Below, in pieces: positions 53,493-62,450 of a stretch of DNA of 64,000 nucleotides. The position numbers were made by a program, and so were the translations under genes. Numbering within the stretch: position 1 is the first letter of the stretch; each line of letters starts with the position of its first letter. Below the pieces are notes generated by a model that ran no database searches, was not told the DNA's origin, and saw nothing but the letters and a program-made list of their open reading frames with translations. Source of the stretch: Paenibacillus sp. OVF10 (GTDB lineage Bacteria > Bacillota > Bacilli > Paenibacillales > Paenibacillaceae); assembly GCA_022836915.1 (NCBI GenBank), contig CP094668.1, forward strand, positions 2,418,001 through 2,482,000, written 5' to 3'.

Positions 53493-55049
53493 TCGATATG
53501 AAGCGACATCATCCATTAACCATGCTGTGGAGTCTATGGAAACTGGTGAAGAATTCGTTCGCGATCATCCTGTTTTTGTTTGTCTTCCGTCAGGGCTCAG
53601 AGTCCCAATGGCTCTTCTATGGAAGAATCGCCTTTTATGCAGGGATTTCCATCGGCATCGTGTCGATCATCTGGAAGTGGTTCACTTCTCGTTACACAGC
53701 AGACGATAAGGCCTTTCACATCTACAGTGGTGTGTTCAACCGTACTCGAAGAACGATACCGTATACCAAGGTCCAGAACGTGAACCGACATACGACGCTG
53801 TTTCATCGGTTGTTCCGCGTGACGTCGATTCGATTCGAGACCGGAATCAAGGGAGAAGATGCTACCTTCCAGTTACACGTTGTTTCACTTTCCGAAGCGG
53901 AGCAGTTGGAGAAGATTGTAGCGGGTTATCTGGCAGAAGATGCAGAAACAGTAGGAGCAACAGAGGAACGTGATACGTTGGATGCAGTTCAGGATATGGA
54001 AGAGGAGAGACGCAATCCGCCCCTGTTATAACTGATGAAGCCATGTTTCTACCTGCAAAAGAAAAACAGGAACGGATTGTTCATTATCATTCCACCCGCA
54101 AGGACATATTCAAAGCATCCTTTACCTCGCTCAGCTTTCTCGTACTGATTCCGGTCCTGGCTACGCTCTATTCCTGGGTGAAGGACTTCTTCCCTGATGA
54201 AGAAGTAACGGAAAGTTTGTTATTAACCTGGCTTGATTCCTGGTTGATTGCCAGTTTGATGATTTTGGTTTTATTGATCATATCTATTGCTCTGGGCATA
54301 GTCAGAACCTTCGTAAAGTATGGCAATTTCCAGATCACCTCGGATGCCAAGCGGATCTATATCTCGAAGGGCATGATGGAGCAAACGTCATTTTCAATCC
54401 TGAAAGAACGAGTCCAGGCCGTCAAAATTACACAGTCACCGATGAAAAGGCTGCTTGGACTGGCGGAAGTAGAACTAACCACTGCGGGTAGTCTGGGGAG
54501 TCCGAGCAGGAGGTCAACTCACTATATCCTTTCCTGCCTGTGAAGCAAGCATATACCCTGATTGAGGAGATTCTACCATCCTATCGGGTTACGCAGGAGA
54601 TGGAAAAACTTCCACGAATATCGCTATGGCTGCGCCTGCTCAAACCAAGTTGGGGGTGGATCATGATCACGGGTTTATTGTGGTATTTCAGACCATTGGT
54701 GTTTGGGCAGAAACATGCCTGGTGGATGATTTCTGCGATTCTCCTCGTATGGATTGCAACATGCAGAGTGATGGACTTTTTCCATACCCGATACATTCTG
54801 CATCAGAATTTCATTCAACTTCGAACCGGTGCGCTCACTTCAACACTCTTCATCTCCAAACGTGAGAAAGTCATCGAAGTGCAGATCACCCGTAATGTGT
54901 TACAGCGTTGGTTCGGTGTGGCTTCCATTCATACGGTAAACCGTGCCAAACCTGTTCTGCATCATCAGGCACATGACATTCCCCTGAATACGGCGGAATC
55001 ATTTCAATCATGGTACATGGGACGTACCCAAGATGTTCAGACCCGTTAA
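53489..55049 (+). CDS. YdbT-like membrane protein with three PH domains, frame broken twice
   Basis: About 520 residues. Segment 1: helices LVKNSFAIILFLFVFRQG and IAFYAGISIGIVSIIWKWF, then IYSGVFNRTRRTIPYTKVQN. Four C at 54020-54023 should be five (NPPP to VITDEAMFLPAKEKQ); segment 2 has helices TSLSFLVLIPVLATLYSWV and LIASLMILVLLIISIALGIV. Four G at 54495-54498 should be five (TTAGSLG to ESEQEVNSLYPFLPVKQAYT); segment 3 follows with GWIMITGLLWYFRPLVFG and IQLRTGALTSTLFISKREKV. All three repeat the PH pattern of YdbT. Coupled to the upstream gene. Confidence 0.82.
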
Positions 55050-55052
55050 CGC

Positions 55053-55102
55053 AAGAGCAAGGCAGGAAGACCACATTAGGTTATTCTGTACTTGCTCTTT
55101 TT
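55053..55102 (+). terminator. Rho-independent terminator
   Basis: AAGAGCAAG (55053-55061) with CTTGCTCTT (55091-55099), long loop of 29 bases, followed by T-rich end. Confidence 0.7.
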
Positions 55103-55146
55103 ACTTGAAGTCCCAGGAAGCAGATTAGAGGAGGAAGGTCATTTTG

Positions 55147-55920
55147 ATGAAAGCTGTGTTCTTTGATGTAGACGGTACATTGCTGAGCGAGATAGATCGG
55201 AGTTTATCACCGCGTACAGCAGAGTCGATCCGGGAATTGATTCGTAAAGGCGTTCAAGTCGTACTTGTCACAGGAAGGCCCTATAATTTATGCGAAGAAT
55301 TCAGAAATCTCGGAATCGATACGATCATTTCGGCTAATGGGGCATTGATCAAAGCAGGTGATGAAGTGATACATAAGTCTGTACTTTCAGCACAGATGGT
55401 TAGAGCATTCAGTGAGTTTGCCGAGTTGCAAGGGCATAGTATTTCATATTTTACAGAGTCATTTGAGACGAACGGGTTGTGTACAGCAGATGGTCGTGTT
55501 TCTGAGGCCTTAAGAGATACGCTTGGACTCATGGATTTTCCGCAGAAAATCAGCACGTTGGAACAGGACGTATATTGTATTTGCTTATATGCGGATGAGG
55601 CGGAGACGGATAAATTCCAGTCCAGATTTCCTTTCTTACGATTCGTGAGATTCCATCCGTATGTAGTGAATGTGCTGGAAGCGAGCGAAGTCAGCAAATC
55701 TATAGCCGCAGAGAAAGTTCTCGACTACCTGAAGATATCCAGAGAGGATACAATGGCCTTTGGCGATGGGGAGAATGATGTGGATCTGCTAGATTATGCG
55801 GGAATCGGAATTGGGATGGGAAATGGCGGAGAACGAATTAAACAAAGCGCCGATTATGTCACCCTGCGGGCAAGTGAAGATGGGGTCACCTATGCATTGA
55901 AGCAATATAAGATTTTATGA
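55147..55920 (+). CDS. Cof-type HAD hydrolase
   Basis: 257 residues. Nucleophile motif VFFDVDGTLLSEI, motif II VVLVTGRPYNL, motif III lysine in EVSKSIAAEKVLDYL and acidic motif IV AFGDGENDVDLLDYAGIG; a C2-type cap lies between (residues 80-190). Cof-type phosphatases act on sugar phosphates, FMN or pyridoxal phosphate. GAGGAGG precedes TTG/ATG 55144/55147. Substrate unknown. Confidence 0.9.
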   Translation: MKAVFFDVDGTLLSEIDRSLSPRTAESIRELIRKGVQVVLVTGRPYNLCEEFRNLGIDTIISANGALIKAGDEVIHKSVLSAQMVRAFSEFAELQGHSISYFTESFETNGLCTADGRVSEALRDTLGLMDFPQKISTLEQDVYCICLYADEAETDKFQSRFPFLRFVRFHPYVVNVLEASEVSKSIAAEKVLDYLKISREDTMAFGDGENDVDLLDYAGIGIGMGNGGERIKQSADYVTLRASEDGVTYALKQYKIL

Positions 55921-56029
55921 GAATGGATCGGCTAAAAAGATGAAGGATATCCAAAATGTGGATTTTCATGTAGAATGATATAGCATGTATTAAGCCCTAA
56001 AGCATAGGGTGTTGATCGAAGGGTGACTT

Positions 56030-56272
56030 ATGAAAAAGGTTGTTATCGTAATTCTGTCTCTTGTTGTACTTGTTGGTGTATCCTCTTCCGCTTATGCTCA
56101 TCCAGGCAGACTGGACAAGAACGGTGGACATAACTGTTCAGCCAAATCCAAGCAAAAGGGTCTGTGCACGGGTTATCACTATCACAAAAGAAAAAATGAG
56201 AATGAGCTGTACAAGATAAACCCGGCCATCATTCAATGTATGGTTGGGTTTGCATGTGTACCATTGATTTAA
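56030..56272 (+). CDS. Secreted YHYH-domain protein
   Basis: 80 residues. A signal peptide (VVIVILSLVVLVGVSSSAYA) ends before the mature start HPGRLDKNGGHNC, followed by GLCTGYHYHKRKN: the HPGRLDxxGGHxC...GxYHYH pattern is the YHYH domain, found in secreted or phage-derived nuclease-associated proteins; its role is unknown. The last 20 residues (YKINPAIIQCMVGFACVPLI) are a hydrophobic tail that the usual family lacks. No obvious start problem: AGGGTG precedes the ATG. Confidence 0.75.
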   Translation: MKKVVIVILSLVVLVGVSSSAYAHPGRLDKNGGHNCSAKSKQKGLCTGYHYHKRKNENELYKINPAIIQCMVGFACVPLI

Positions 56273-56293
56273 CATGTTGGAGGCGGTTACACC

Positions 56294-56755
56294 ATGCGGA
56301 TTCAGGAGATATCGGTATGGAATCATGACGAATTAGTGCCGGTGCTGGCCGAAAGCTCCAGTGAGGGGTTCAGACATATCGAGCGATTAATCCATGAATA
56401 TGAGACAGGAATCAATACATTTGAGCAAGAAGATGAAGCGCTTTTTGAATGCAGAATGCACAATAAGGTGGTTGGGATCTGCGGTTTGAACAGAGATCCT
56501 TATTCTGAAATGATTGATACCGGAAGAATTCGCAGACTTTATGTGATGAGAGAATTTCGAAGACATGGGGTTGGGCGCAGGCTGATGGATGCGGTTATTC
56601 AAAAAGCGGAAAAACATTACGCTCGACTGGTTCTGTACACGGATCAACCGGTTGCCGGCTCTTTTTATCGCGACTTGGGATTTAGAGAAGTGACGAGTAT
56701 GGAGAAGATAACACATGTACTGGAATTGGGGGAGAAGGAAGATGGATCATATTAA
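56294..56755 (+). CDS. GNAT acetyltransferase
   Basis: 153 residues. EGFRHIERLIHEYETGINTF, IRRLYVMREFRRHGVGRRLM (acetyl-CoA loop RRHGVGRR) and VAGSFYRDLGFREVTSMEKI. Its stop overlaps the start of the following HAD gene by 14 bases, so they are co-transcribed. Acceptor unknown. Confidence 0.85.
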   Translation: MRIQEISVWNHDELVPVLAESSSEGFRHIERLIHEYETGINTFEQEDEALFECRMHNKVVGICGLNRDPYSEMIDTGRIRRLYVMREFRRHGVGRRLMDAVIQKAEKHYARLVLYTDQPVAGSFYRDLGFREVTSMEKITHVLELGEKEDGSY

Positions 56756-57403
56756 AGCCGTTATTTTTGATTTGGACAATACAATTCTGAACAGAACGAT
56801 GACCTTTGACGGCTTCGCTCGGAGTTTGATTAAAACCTATTTTGCCCATCTTGAGTCCACGGAGGATATCCTCAAAAGAATCATTGAACTCGATGAAGAT
56901 GGTTATAAGGACAAACCCTTTCTGTTCAACGAGTTGTTGCATGAACTGCCCTGGGCAGAGCATCCGCCACATGCAGAACTGATGGAGTTCTATGGCAGAG
57001 AGTATGTGCGAAGTTCAGTTCTGATGGAACAGGCGCGAGAAGTCGTTCAGCATCTGCGGGGAAATACCAAACCGGGTTAATCACCAATGGGCAGACCGAT
57101 ATTCAGTATGGAAAAATCGATCAACTCGGTATCCGGGAGGATTACGACCATATTATTGTTTCAGAAGAGGCTGGAGTCAAAAAGCCCGATCCACGGATAT
57201 TTCAGCTTGCGCTCGATCATTTCGGTCTAAGACCAGAGCAATGCATTTACATTGGCGATCATCCCGTGAACGATATTGAAGGAGCAGCAAGCGTAGGCAT
57301 GAGCACCATCTGGATCAAGGTCAACCAGCCGTGGCAGGACAGCATTACGTCGGGTCCTTTACATACGATTGCACATCTAAGTGAGTTGAAGAAACTGCTT
57401 TAG
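56742..57403 (+). CDS. HAD-superfamily phosphatase, frame broken by one base
   Basis: About 220 residues. VIFDLDNTILNRTMTFDGFA is motif I (DxDxT). Missing A at 57062-57064 restores HLRGKYQTGLITNGQ (motif II), and then SEEAGVKKPDPRIFQLALDH (motif III lysine) and IYIGDHPVNDIEGAASVGMS (motif IV) follow to the stop at 57403. Cap is a short helical C1 type. The family includes sugar-phosphate and phosphoglycolate phosphatases. Repeat copy C begins nine bases after the stop. Confidence 0.85.
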
Positions 57404-57411
57404 AAGACGGT

Positions 57412-57603
57412 TATATAAATTGAATATAACATTTACACAAAACGGAGAAGACAGAAATAACCTAAGGAAGCGAAGCGTTCGCCTTTATCCCCGGATTTTT
57501 CCCCTTAGGAAAGGAATCAAAAAATCTGGGGATAACAGCGATCGGAAGGTTGTTCTGTCATCGGAGTGACTAGTGTAAATATTCTTTAGTTCAGTTTATA
57601 TAG
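57412..57603 (+). repeat. Dispersed structured element, copy C
   Basis: 192 bases, same orientation as copy A and close to identical in the interior (AACAGCGATCGGAAGGTTGT, CGTTCGCCTTTATCCCCGG). End pair TTATATAAATTGAA and TTCAGTTTATATAG. Central hairpin of copy A (CCTTT-TAT-AAAGG) is replaced by TTTCC-CCTTA-GGAAA, another stem. No reading frame. Confidence 0.85.
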
Positions 57604-57648
57604 ATAAAGACTACTATAATCACAGTCCGGAAAGCGAGGAACATACAT

Positions 57649-58845
57649 ATGGAGATTAGACAGATGGCTACAGCGTTTTTGAGCAATGGCTCAGACATGC
57701 TGATGATGAAGAAGGCGGGTAGCAGACTATTTGATTTTGAATTTTGGGGTGGCATTGGCGGGCATCTGGAACAAGGGGAACTGAACATACCCATGAGCGC
57801 CAGCTATCGGGAGATTGAAGAAGAGACCGGGTTCACGCAAGAGGATGTCGAACACTTTCGGCTTCGATATATTCTGTTGGAGGTTAACGGTGGTGAGATA
57901 TGGCAGCAGTTTGTATATTTCGGAGAGACCACGCATCGACATTTTGTGCCCTCGGATGAAGGCGAGTTATTCTGGATACCATTGGATGAGGTGTTGGACT
58001 TACATTCGTCTATTCTGATCAAAGCAACGCTTAGGCACTATTTACAACATCCGGGAGCAGAAGATATATGGATTGGCAACGTTCAGAGCGGAACAGACCT
58101 AAAGGGTACTCCACAGGTAATATGGAACAGAATGCAAGAAACGATATCATTTGAGCCAAAGGGGTTATCAATAATGTTGAATTATAGAATGGAAAGAAAA
58201 AAATGGAGATGGATAAATTACCTGCTGATCACTGTACTGATTGCTATCATTCTTCCGAGTAGTCATGTAGAGGCAGGCATCACGATTACAGTGAAAACGA
58301 AGGTCCAATATTACAAAGGACAGCCATACATACATCTAACAGGTGGAAATAAATCTGTGACGGATAAGCTGAACAAGACATTTAAACTTCACGCAGTGAA
58401 AGCAGCTCGCCTGGACAAAGAAGAAAAGAAATTAAACAAAAATTATTTCTACATTACCATGGCCAGTGTAAAATACAATGCAAAAGAAAAGTTATCTGTG
58501 GTATATGAAGATCATGTGTACACTGGCGGAGCACATGGAATGGATGCGACAAAATCATATAACTATGATTTAAGAACGGGGAAAGAACTGAAGCTAAGTG
58601 AGTATGTTAAAGATGATACTCAGATGGAGAAGGTAGAGAAATCAATTTCAAACAGTCTATTAGCCATGTATAATGCAGGAGATTCTATTTTTGAAGAAAA
58701 TATATATGATTTTGAGCTTGATCAAACATCTGAATTCTTTTTATATGATAAAGGGATCGTCATCCGATTCTATCCTTATGAGGTTGCACCCTACGCTAAA
58801 GGGTTTGTTGATATCAAAGTCCCGTACAGTAAATTCAACCAATAG
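57649..58845 (+). CDS. Nudix domain joined to a secreted DUF3298-type domain (possible false fusion)
   Basis: One open frame of 398 residues. Residues 1-170 form a Nudix hydrolase (GIGGHLEQGELNIPMSASYR, EIEEETGF). Residues 176-398 are a separate extracellular protein: a signal-like helix (WINYLLITVLIAIILPSSHV), and a DUF3298 pattern (VYEDHVYTGGAHGMDATKSY, YDLRTGKELKLSEYVKDDTQ). An ATG at 58174, with AAAGGGG nine bases ahead, would start the second protein on its own. A cytosolic hydrolase in front of a signal peptide is implausible, so I think one base is lost in GGGG at 58162-58165 and that two genes overlap. Confidence 0.7.
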   Translation: MEIRQMATAFLSNGSDMLMMKKAGSRLFDFEFWGGIGGHLEQGELNIPMSASYREIEEETGFTQEDVEHFRLRYILLEVNGGEIWQQFVYFGETTHRHFVPSDEGELFWIPLDEVLDLHSSILIKATLRHYLQHPGAEDIWIGNVQSGTDLKGTPQVIWNRMQETISFEPKGLSIMLNYRMERKKWRWINYLLITVLIAIILPSSHVEAGITITVKTKVQYYKGQPYIHLTGGNKSVTDKLNKTFKLHAVKAARLDKEEKKLNKNYFYITMASVKYNAKEKLSVVYEDHVYTGGAHGMDATKSYNYDLRTGKELKLSEYVKDDTQMEKVEKSISNSLLAMYNAGDSIFEENIYDFELDQTSEFFLYDKGIVIRFYPYEVAPYAKGFVDIKVPYSKFNQ

Positions 58846-58857
58846 ATCGTATGCAAT

Positions 58858-58895
58858 AAAAGACATGATCCAGTTCGATGAGGTCATGTCTTTTT
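58858..58895 (+). terminator. Rho-independent terminator
   Basis: AAAAGACATGA with TCATGTCTTTT (11 bp), loop of 15 bases, followed by T run. Confidence 0.83.
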
Positions 58896-58999
58896 CTATA
58901 TACAATCATTAAAATATTTTAAATAATTCTAATAACTGCGGCTCTATGTGTCTACATACCGTGTAATAGCTCAATCCATTCCAAGATGCAGGTTTTGTT

Positions 59000-59092
59000 A
59001 TGAAACGTATTGCAAACATGTTTCAGGCCGACCGTAGCAGCGTGCACATGCTGCGGCAGCCTGAACGGACGCACCGGTATAACTTTGCATAG
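59000..59092 (+). CDS. Very short possible coding frame, 30 residues
   Basis: The frame MKRIANMFQADRSSVHMLRQ continues to HRYNFA. It has a codon pattern like a protein (R and Q rich) but no good ribosome binding site. It could be a remnant. No family is recognised; the rest of the 58896-59140 gap holds nothing I can support. Confidence 0.22.
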   Translation: MKRIANMFQADRSSVHMLRQPERTHRYNFA

Positions 59093-59140
59093 GGCAGAGG
59101 CGGTAGTTATGGGTTATTGGAAGAAGATGATTTCATCAGA

Positions 59141-60299
59141 CTATGCTGTAATAATTCGATCTTTTGTTTTTCTGTTCCGATGTTCTATAGCTTCCTCATA
59201 ATCCCCGATCAGTGTGTCAAAAATGTGCTCCCACGACCGTTGCTCAGCCAGCTTTCTGCCTTCCAGTCCCATCATCCGCAATTGGTTCCCGTGATTTCCC
59301 CAGAGACATATCTCCCGAATCAGTGCATCAGCCTGACCTGGCTCGAATAATACACCATTACGGTGGTGGGATACCAGATCCTTTACACCTCCGGCATTGG
59401 CCGCCACCACAGGAAGTCCGGAAGCCATCGCTTCCAGCACTACATTGCCAAATGTCTCCGTAGAGGAAGGAAACACAAACAGATCTGCCGAAGCATACAT
59501 AACAGCAAGTTCTTCGCCATGCATATATCCTGTAAAGGTGACATTGGGTGGGGATTGCAGACGCATTTTGGGAAGAGATGGGCCGTCGCCAACGATAATC
59601 CAGTGTACACGGGACTGCATTTCCTGGGGCAACAGCTGCATGGTAGTTGTGAGCGTAGCGATGTCTTTTTCCGGGGCAATGCGACCAACGTAGAGTAGAA
59701 TAAGGGGAGCGGTGATGTGGTATCGTTCACGGATATCCGAGCTGCGTTTATCAGGGAGTACAGGTTACAATCAATCCCGCGAGACCAAAGTTTCAGACGC
59801 TGAATGCCTTGGGTTTGCAGGGTGTTTAACGTTTCCTGCGATGGAGTTAGGGTTGCATCACAGGCGCGGTGGAACCATTGGATATATTTCCAGTAGAGCG
59901 GAATCATGCTTTTCAACCGGTAGTATTCGAGATAACGATCGAAGTGGGTATGGTAGGAGACAACATGCGGAAGATGGTGTTTGAGTGCATACCTCAGGCC
60001 AAGCAGCCCCATATTAAAAGGCGTAGCGATGTGCAGCAGATCGGGTTGAAAGGTTTGTAGCTGCTTGTGCATGTCTGCTCTGTTGGGTAGAGCGATGCGA
60101 CATTCGGGATACAGAAAAAAGGGATGTTGGCAACCGATCGGACTTGAGTCTCATGGCTTCCTTCAATGACGGAGTTCGGAGTAAACAGCAGATGTTCAAT
60201 TCTTCTGCGGTTCAGATGGTTACTTAAGCGGTGGAGCGTGCCAGCAACACCATTGGTTTCCGGAAGATAGGTGTCTGTGAACAAGACTAGGCGCATCAT
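59141..60299 (-). CDS. GT4-family glycosyltransferase, frame broken twice
   Basis: About 387 residues joined. N-terminal Rossmann half: MMRLVLFTDTYLPETNGVAG, LLHIATPFNMGLLGLRYALK and VSYHTHFDRYLEYYRLK. Missing bases in runs at 60115-60120 and 59754-59756 join ANIPFF to LYPECRIALPNRADM and CNLYSP to DKRSSDIRERY. C-terminal half: ILLYVGRIAPEKDIATL, WIIVGDGPSLPKM and the donor motif PSSTETFGNVVLEAMASGLP (E-x7-E). The pattern YHTHFDRY is shared with diacylglycerol and mannosyl lipid GTs of Firmicutes. Acceptor unknown. Promoter and palindrome lie at 60331-60376. Confidence 0.85.
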
Positions 60300-60330
60300 T
60301 ACCCCTCCCAAGACTCGTGATGCCAAGATC

Positions 60331-60376
60331 ATAACAGCGGAACATTTTCCAGAGGTCAAGTGCACGTTAACTTGAC
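60331..60376 (-). promoter_or_regulatory. Promoter and palindrome ahead of the GT4 gene
   Basis: Minus strand TTGACC (60359-60354) and TGTTAT (60336-60331) are 17 bases apart. GTCAAGT-N8-ACTTGAC (60355-60376) is a perfect 7-bp palindrome covering the -35 box. A regulator could bind here; none is identified. Confidence 0.4.
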
Positions 60377-60506
60377 GATATTCCCTGTAAAATGACTTCG
60401 GTACGAACATGTAAACTTCCATAAGTTCAACTTGTATAGCGTATTCTGCTATGATGTAATAACGTGTCGGCGTATATATAGATAGAGATACAGGAGGCAG
60501 AGAAAG

Positions 60507-61076
60507 ATGAACAAGTTACAAGAAGAATTGCAGGAGTTGTTACCACTCGATCAGCTTGAAGAGATGTCAGGTGAAGAAGTGGTGGGGAGTGTTGCCATGG
60601 ACCTTTACCGGGCTGAATTTGCGACAATTCGAGAAAGTGGGCAGGAACTTCCGCAAGTATTGCGAGATATCATTCTGATCACCGATCTCGATACCGAGCT
60701 GTCCATGAACGGGATGACCGGTTTCCTTGAGAATGCCAGCGGGCAGTACCTGGGTGAGACGATAACAGCTATGGAGCGGATCGGCAATGATGCAGATGCC
60801 GTGATCTTGAAGAAGATAGAGCAGATGTTGTCCGAAAGCGGCGTAACGCACGGGCAATTACGAGATAATGTGAATGGGCTGTCCGAGAACGACATCACGA
60901 CAAGCCTGCAAACACACGGGGAACAGATTCATGAGGTATTACAGCAGATTGAACTGGAAGCCGCGAATTTGAGCATGCAATCGGATAACGAAGAAAGCTT
61001 CGACTTGCTGTATCAGTATGTGGATGAAAATAAAGATCGTCTAAAACAGGAGATGCAGCACATCTTGTCCAATTAA
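60507..61076 (+). CDS. DMP19-like (DUF4375) protein
   Basis: 189 residues from ATG 60507 (AGGAGG nine bases ahead). The signature of the family is here in DLDTELSMNGMTGFLENASG, QYLGETITAMERIGNDADAV; typical members show NNGGFxQxFxNxSG instead, so it is a divergent one. Remaining parts are helices rich in Glu and Gln. Function: in other bacteria the fold mimics DNA and blocks DNA-binding proteins, but that need not hold here. Confidence 0.68.
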   Translation: MNKLQEELQELLPLDQLEEMSGEEVVGSVAMDLYRAEFATIRESGQELPQVLRDIILITDLDTELSMNGMTGFLENASGQYLGETITAMERIGNDADAVILKKIEQMLSESGVTHGQLRDNVNGLSENDITTSLQTHGEQIHEVLQQIELEAANLSMQSDNEESFDLLYQYVDENKDRLKQEMQHILSN

Positions 61077-61139
61077 ATGGAAAGAGACTTCGTATAAAGC
61101 AATCCTTCACAACCATAATTGAGGAGGTAAATGACAAGC

Positions 61140-61424
61140 ATGAACAAACGATTAGCAATGGAATCCGTTCTGGTTACCCTGTTATTCATCATCGGTTTTG
61201 CAGCTTGGAATGTCGTCCAAGGTATGATCATGACTATGAATTACGTACCTGATCTGACAAACACCGCTACCTACGGTAACCCATTACAATCCAAAGTTGC
61301 TTTTGGAACTATTGTTCGGTGGGATACAACATCCATGATCATGGCTGTTGCCGGATTCGTTTTGCTCGCCGCAGCATATTACGGGCTTCGATCAGGAATG
61401 CAGCGTTGGACACAGCGTTCTTGA
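61140..61424 (+). CDS. Small membrane protein, two helices
   Basis: 94 residues. Helices VLVTLLFIIGFAAWNVVQGM and MIMAVAGFVLLAAAYYGLR flank an outer loop (NYVPDLTNTATYGNPLQSKV). GAGGAGG lies 12 bases before ATG 61140 and three before ATG 61131, so the start is open. Function unknown. A terminator follows at 61495. Confidence 0.65.
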   Translation: MNKRLAMESVLVTLLFIIGFAAWNVVQGMIMTMNYVPDLTNTATYGNPLQSKVAFGTIVRWDTTSMIMAVAGFVLLAAAYYGLRSGMQRWTQRS

Positions 61425-61494
61425 AGTATTGTCCATATAGGACCTGTTCCTTACGCTGCTTTCGCAGCACATGAATTAAAACTCAATGACACGG

Positions 61495-61522
61495 CCCTGA
61501 GTCTATTAGACTCAGGGTTTTT
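61495..61522 (+). terminator. Rho-independent terminator
   Basis: CCCTGAGTC with GACTCAGGG (9 bp) around TATTA, followed by five T. Confidence 0.9.
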
Positions 61523-61600
61523 GCTATGGCTAATGTTTTTCCGCTTCGAAGGGGAAATTTTCTAGATCCAAGGTCCAGGCAGAATCCGTTACAATGATCT

Positions 61601-61614
61601 TGTAAGCGCTTATT
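61601..61614 (+). promoter_or_regulatory. Catabolite-responsive element (cre) of the second PTS operon
   Basis: TGTAAGCGCTTATT fits 12 of 14 positions of TGWAANCGNTNWCA. A TACAAT at 61590-61595 may be the -10 box, so CcpA would bind near the transcription start and repress. Confidence 0.58.
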
Positions 61615-61648
61615 GTTTTGGATAGAGAGAGGAGGAGAGACAGAGATC

Positions 61649-62104
61649 ATGATTACAACCAATCAGATTTATCTCGATCAGACATGGCATAGCAAAGAGG
61701 ACGTATTTAATTTTATATCTGCGGAGGCAGAGCGTTACGGCATCACTACAAACCGTGCGCAACTTGCGGCTGATCTGTGGGAACGCGAACGTGTCTACTC
61801 CACCGGACTTCAGGATCACTTTGCGATTCCCCATACCCAGAGTGAAGTTGTAACACGTCCGGCAGTGATGGTCATTCGATTACGGGAGCCCATAGATTGG
61901 GAATCTCATGACGGCAAGCCGGTAAAATATATTTTTGCCATCCTTGTGCCTAAAGGTCATGTAGACGTATCCCATCTGCAAATCATCTCTTCACTTGCGA
62001 CCTTATTGCTGGAAGATTCATTCAAAGAGGCCATCGCAGAAGCGGTGCAGCCGGAAGATGTATATACGTTGCTTCATCAATATACGGAAGGACTGGTGTC
62101 ATAA
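61649..62104 (+). CDS. PTS EIIA, fructose/mannitol family
   Basis: 151 residues from ATG 61649 (GGAGGAGAG ahead). The phospho-histidine lies in LQDHFAIPHTQSEVVTRPAV, and EPIDWESHDGKPVKYIFAIL is typical of fructose-family IIA. It receives phosphate from HPr and passes it to EIIB of the next gene, whose start overlaps its stop by one base. Confidence 0.88.
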   Translation: MITTNQIYLDQTWHSKEDVFNFISAEAERYGITTNRAQLAADLWERERVYSTGLQDHFAIPHTQSEVVTRPAVMVIRLREPIDWESHDGKPVKYIFAILVPKGHVDVSHLQIISSLATLLLEDSFKEAIAEAVQPEDVYTLLHQYTEGLVS

Positions 62105-62421
62105 TGAAAATCGTAGGTGTAACGTCATGTATTGCAGGTCTCGCTCATACTCCGATGGCGGCCAAAGCATTGGAGAAAGCAGCTCAGCAACTGGGATATG
62201 AGATTAAAGTGGAACAGCAGGGAGCCATGGGGCAAGTCAACAAGCTGACGGAAGAAGATATTGCTGCAGCGAATTTTGTCCTGATTGCAGCGGATCAAAC
62301 GGTGAAGGACATGGATCGGTTTGGCGATAAAAAAGTCGTACGTGTCAAAATTGGTCATGCCGTAAGTCAGGCAGAAGCGGTATTAAGCAAAGCCGTCGAG
62401 GCTGTGAACGCACAAGCTTAA
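62104..62421 (+). CDS. PTS EIIB, fructose family
   Basis: 105 residues. The phospho-cysteine is in IVGVTSCIAGLAHTPMAA (VTxCxxGxAHT), the hallmark of fructose-type IIB. VEQQGAMGQVNKLTEEDIAA follows the same fold. Coupled to the IIA gene by TAATG. Confidence 0.9.
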   Translation: MKIVGVTSCIAGLAHTPMAAKALEKAAQQLGYEIKVEQQGAMGQVNKLTEEDIAAANFVLIAADQTVKDMDRFGDKKVVRVKIGHAVSQAEAVLSKAVEAVNAQA

Positions 62422-62450
62422 CCCCACCTTCCACATGAGGAGAGAGTACG

